From Paraburkholderia sp. Tr-20389 (GTDB taxonomy: Bacteria > Pseudomonadota > Gammaproteobacteria > Burkholderiales > Burkholderiaceae), in assembly GCF_017104565.1 (NCBI RefSeq), contig NZ_JAAGPD010000009.1, forward strand, positions 124,001-188,000: a stretch of DNA of 64,000 nucleotides, read 5' to 3'. Below the pieces are notes generated by a model. The model had not been told where the DNA came from and made no database searches. It saw only the letters and a list, made by a program, of their open reading frames with translations. The translations under genes were made by a program, and so were the position numbers. Of the stretch, positions 61,632 through 64,000 are shown in pieces; position 1 is the stretch's first letter, and each line of letters starts with the position of its first letter.

Positions 61632-61661
61632 CCGATATGAAGCGGTGAAACGCAGCAGCGC

Positions 61662-61985
61662 TCAATAAGTCGGCACGGAAGGATCCACCTGACGCGACCA
61701 CGCGTCGATGCCGCCGTACAGATTGAACACGTCCTTGTGGCCGCGCGATTCGAGGAACATCGCGACCTGCGCGCTGCGTGCGCCGTGATGGCAGATGCAG
61801 ACGATCTGCACGTCGTCATCGAGTTCTTCGCTTCGCGCGGGAATGTCGCGCATCGGAATCGACACGCTGCCGGCGATCTTCGCTGTTTCGATTTCCCACG
61901 GTTCGCGCACGTCGAGCAGCACGGGCGTCGGGCGCGACTTGTCGGCGAGCCATTCGGCAAGAGCGGGAGCGGTCAGGTTTTGCAT
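61662..61985 (-). CDS. Single-domain rhodanese (GlpE-like)
   Basis: 107 residues, one rhodanese domain: LLDVREPWEIETAKIAGSVS and the active-site loop CICHHGARSAQVAMFL with catalytic Cys65; GGIDAWSRQVDPSVPTY closes it. Cytoplasmic sulfurtransferase, moving sulfane sulfur from thiosulfate or a persulfide carrier to an acceptor. It lies 31 bp after the Pcm-like gene and shares its direction, so the two may be co-transcribed. The terminator at 61607 ends the unit. Confidence 0.92.
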   Translation of the reverse strand: MQNLTAPALAEWLADKSRPTPVLLDVREPWEIETAKIAGSVSIPMRDIPARSEELDDDVQIVCICHHGARSAQVAMFLESRGHKDVFNLYGGIDAWSRQVDPSVPTY

Positions 61986-62016
61986 CGTCAGCCTCGCGGT
62001 TTAATCAGGGTAGTGC

Positions 62017-62670
62017 TCAGAACTTGAAGCGCGGTGCGTGCACGGCGTTCTGCAGCGGTTCGACATAGGTTTCGAACACGTCGGCGATGCGGAACTGCTT
62101 CTCGTCGACGCGCGTGATGATCTGCGCCTTCATCACGGGCGCGGTGCCGACGAACGCGGCAAGACGGCCGCCGACCTTCAGATGCTCGAGGATTTCCTGC
62201 GGCAGCACGGGCAGGCCGCCCGACACGCAGATGATGTCGTACGGTGCGGCTGCCGCCCAGCCGCGTGCGCCGTCGCCCGTGGCGACTTCGGCGTTCAGCA
62301 CGCCGTTCGCGGCGAGATTCGCCTTCGCGAGTTCGGCCAGTTCCGGCTCGATATCCACCGTCAGCACATGCTGGGCACGGTGCGCGAGGAGGGCTGCCAT
62401 GTAGCCCGAGCCCGCGCCGATTTCCAGCACCGACTCGTGCTTCTTCACCGCCAGTTCCTGCAGCACGCGTGCCTCGACGCGCGGCGCGAGCATGTGCTGT
62501 CCGGCGGGCAGCGGAACTTCGAAATCGACGAACGCCAGCTCGCGGTATGCGGCGGGCACGAAATTCTCACGCTTGACGATCGACAGCAGATTCAGCACGT
62601 CCTGGTCGAGCACTTCCCACGGACGGATTTGCTGTTCAATCATGTTGAAACGCGCTTGTTCGATGTTCAT
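62017..62670 (-). CDS. pcm: Protein-L-isoaspartate O-methyltransferase family
   Basis: 217 residues from ATG 62670. Starts ARFNMIEQQIRPWEVLDQDV, with the conserved MLAPRVEARVLQEL region and SAM motif VLEIGAGSGYMAALLAHRA. This is the Pcm-like group common in betaproteobacteria; some members repair isoaspartyl residues, while others seem to have different targets. The characteristic active-site SxxH/Thr region is not strongly conserved here (VPLPAGQHMLAPRV), so the exact substrate is uncertain. Cytoplasmic. Divergent from the LacI-type regulator. Confidence 0.85.
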   Translation of the reverse strand: MNIEQARFNMIEQQIRPWEVLDQDVLNLLSIVKRENFVPAAYRELAFVDFEVPLPAGQHMLAPRVEARVLQELAVKKHESVLEIGAGSGYMAALLAHRAQHVLTVDIEPELAELAKANLAANGVLNAEVATGDGARGWAAAAPYDIICVSGGLPVLPQEILEHLKVGGRLAAFVGTAPVMKAQIITRVDEKQFRIADVFETYVEPLQNAVHAPRFKF

Positions 62671-62903
62671 GATCAATTCGGCGGTGTGGTTGGGACGCGG
62701 GAAGTGGGCAAGCGGGTGGATCGAGGGACCACTTTTGCCGTTGTTCCCGTTGTTCGTTAACTGCGAAATTGTACCAAACCACGCGGCCCCGCCGTCCGCT
62801 CGCGGGCACATCGTCTGCAGGCAGCCGCTCGGGCCGAGCGCAGCGAGCCTCGGTGAAAGTCCCTAGGCAATAGGGCTTGCGATTCGCCGCCGTGTCGACC
62901 AAG

Positions 62904-62921
62904 AATGTAATCGATTACATT
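62904..62921. promoter_or_regulatory. Palindromic operator before the LacI-family gene
   Basis: AATGTAATCGATTACATT is a perfect 18-bp palindrome with a central CG, the pattern of LacI/GalR-family operators. It lies directly upstream of the regulator's ribosome-binding site, implying autorepression, and about 235 bp ahead of the divergent pcm gene, which it could also affect. Confidence 0.75.
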
Positions 62922-62937
62922 TCCGGAGCGAAACCCG

Positions 62938-64000
62938 GTGGACAAACCGTCCCAGCGCGGGTCTCAGCGCGTGTCACAGCATGACCCGCACGCACAGCCG
63001 TCCTATGCCGCCGAGCCCGGCGCACGCGCTGGCGGGGAAGGGCTGTCGATTGCGGGCGTCGCGGAACAGGCGGGGGTGTCGGTGGCCACCGTGTCGCGCG
63101 TGCTGAACGGACATTCCAACGTGCGCCCGGAAACGCGCGACAAGGTGTTGGCCGCCGTCGCGACGAGCGGTTACCGCGTGAACGAACTCGCGCGCAACCT
63201 GCGTACGGCCGAAAGCCGCCTGTTGCTGACGATGGTGCCCGACGTCGGCAACCCGTTTTACGCGGAGGTGATACGCGGCATCGATTTCATCGCGCGCCAG
63301 CACGGTTACTTCATGCTGTTGTGCGACACGGGTGCCGATCCGGGCCGCGAGCGCAGCTATTTCGACCTGCTGCGCCGCCGTCGCGCGGACGGCGCGATCT
63401 GCCTCGATCCCGCCACCGTGCAGCAGGCACTCGCTGAGGAGTCGAACGCGCTGCCGTGGGTCGCGTGCTGCGAATTCGATTCGTCGGTGGGCGTGCCGTA
63501 TGTCGGCATCGACAACTACCGTGCAGCGGGCGACGCCGTGCGCCATCTGCTCGTGCGCGGTCACCGGCGCATCGCGCTGATCAATTCCGACGATCACTAT
63601 CTCTACGCGCAGCAGCGTCAGCAAGGCTATCTGGATGCGTTGCGCGACGCCGGCATTGCGCCCGACGAGCGCTGGCGCATCAACGTGAACAGCCTCGACT
63701 ACGAGGCGGGCGCGTCGGCGGCCGCGCTGCTGATGACATACGCCGACGCGCCGACAGCGGTGTTCGCGGTGTCCGACACGCTTGCCATCGGCGTGATGAG
63801 CGGCTTGCGCCGCGTCCGCAAGCGTGTGCCGGACGACGTGGCCGTGGTCGGGTTCGACGACATTTCGCTGGCCGCGCAGATCGATCCGCCGCTCACGACG
63901 ATCGCGCAGCCGATGCGCGAGCTTGGCGAAACGGCCGCGCGTCTGCTGTTGCAGCGGCTGGCGAATCCGAATGAAAACGTGCCGGGCGTGCTGCTGCAGC
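62938..64000 (+). CDS. LacI/GalR-family transcriptional regulator (3' end outside window)
   Basis: Starts at GTG 62938 with GGAG nine bases upstream; the reading frame stays open to the end of the window (about 354 codons visible). A hydrophilic N-terminal extension of about 37 residues precedes the helix-turn-helix LSIAGVAEQAGVSVATVSRVL and the hinge RVNELARNLRTAESRLLLTM. The periplasmic-binding-protein-like effector domain is nearly complete (VPDVGNPFYAEVIRGIDF, GHRRIALINSDDHYLYAQQR, VPDDVAVVGFDDISLAAQIDPPLTTIAQP). It probably binds the palindrome just upstream. The effector is likely a sugar or nucleoside; CytR-like sequence is suggested by the FDDI.LAA pattern but not proven. Confidence 0.9.
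   Translation, partial: MDKPSQRGSQRVSQHDPHAQPSYAAEPGARAGGEGLSIAGVAEQAGVSVATVSRVLNGHSNVRPETRDKVLAAVATSGYRVNELARNLRTAESRLLLTMVPDVGNPFYAEVIRGIDFIARQHGYFMLLCDTGADPGRERSYFDLLRRRRADGAICLDPATVQQALAEESNALPWVACCEFDSSVGVPYVGIDNYRAAGDAVRHLLVRGHRRIALINSDDHYLYAQQRQQGYLDALRDAGIAPDERWRINVNSLDYEAGASAAALLMTYADAPTAVFAVSDTLAIGVMSGLRRVRKRVPDDVAVVGFDDISLAAQIDPPLTTIAQPMRELGETAARLLLQRLANPNENVPGVLLQ

Overview
The window is high-GC DNA from a Burkholderiaceae betaproteobacterium, most likely Paraburkholderia or Caballeronia. This is inferred from the waaC-kdoO-waaA core-LPS trio, the urtABCDE-ureDABCEFG locus, a DUF2844/DUF3443 pair and the codon style. No rRNA, tRNA, integrase, transposase or CRISPR array was seen.

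Bases 1-38.7 kb form a large surface-polysaccharide locus built from blocks of alternating strand. (i) 1-14.3 kb (+): end of a GT2 transferase, the ABC exporter wzm/wzt, a methyltransferase, a NeuD-like acyltransferase, a beta-propeller protein, a FemAB-like acyltransferase, a 3,4-ketoisomerase and aminotransferase for a 3-amino-3,6-dideoxyhexose, two GT-B transferases and a tandem pair of membrane transferases. (ii) A sulfotransferase at 14.7 kb. (iii) 15.6-25.8 kb (-): polyprenyl-phosphate sugar synthases, GtrA-type proteins, a YfhO-like membrane protein, an epimerase, a two-domain GT2 and manC. (iv) 26.1-30.8 kb (+): GT2, WbpV-like reductase, WbpL-like initiating transferase and WbpM-like dehydratase, consistent with making and loading QuiNAc. 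(v) 30.9-38.7 kb: a small secreted protein, a second initiating transferase, a chemoreceptor, galE, two glycosyltransferases and a Wzx flippase. Two export routes and two initiating enzymes suggest more than one glycan.

Bases 38.9-44.6 kb hold manB and the inner-core genes waaC, kdoO and waaA. Bases 46-59.1 kb (-) look like one nitrogen-scavenging transcription unit, urtABCDE-ureD-(amino-acid-type binding protein)-ureABCEFG, preceded by a near-perfect sigma-54 promoter. Bases 59.5-64 kb hold a DUF2844/DUF3443 lipoprotein pair, a rhodanese, a Pcm-type methyltransferase and a LacI-family regulator, cut by the window end, with a palindromic operator just before it.

The most unusual structure is a family of about 640-bp intergenic palindromes: four copies at 40.4, 44.7, 45.3 and 53.2 kb. 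Each is a set of nested inverted repeats with a conserved centre. One copy shows a compensatory base change between arms, one is truncated in a tandem pair, and one sits inside the urt operon between urtD and urtE. They carry no credible protein gene.
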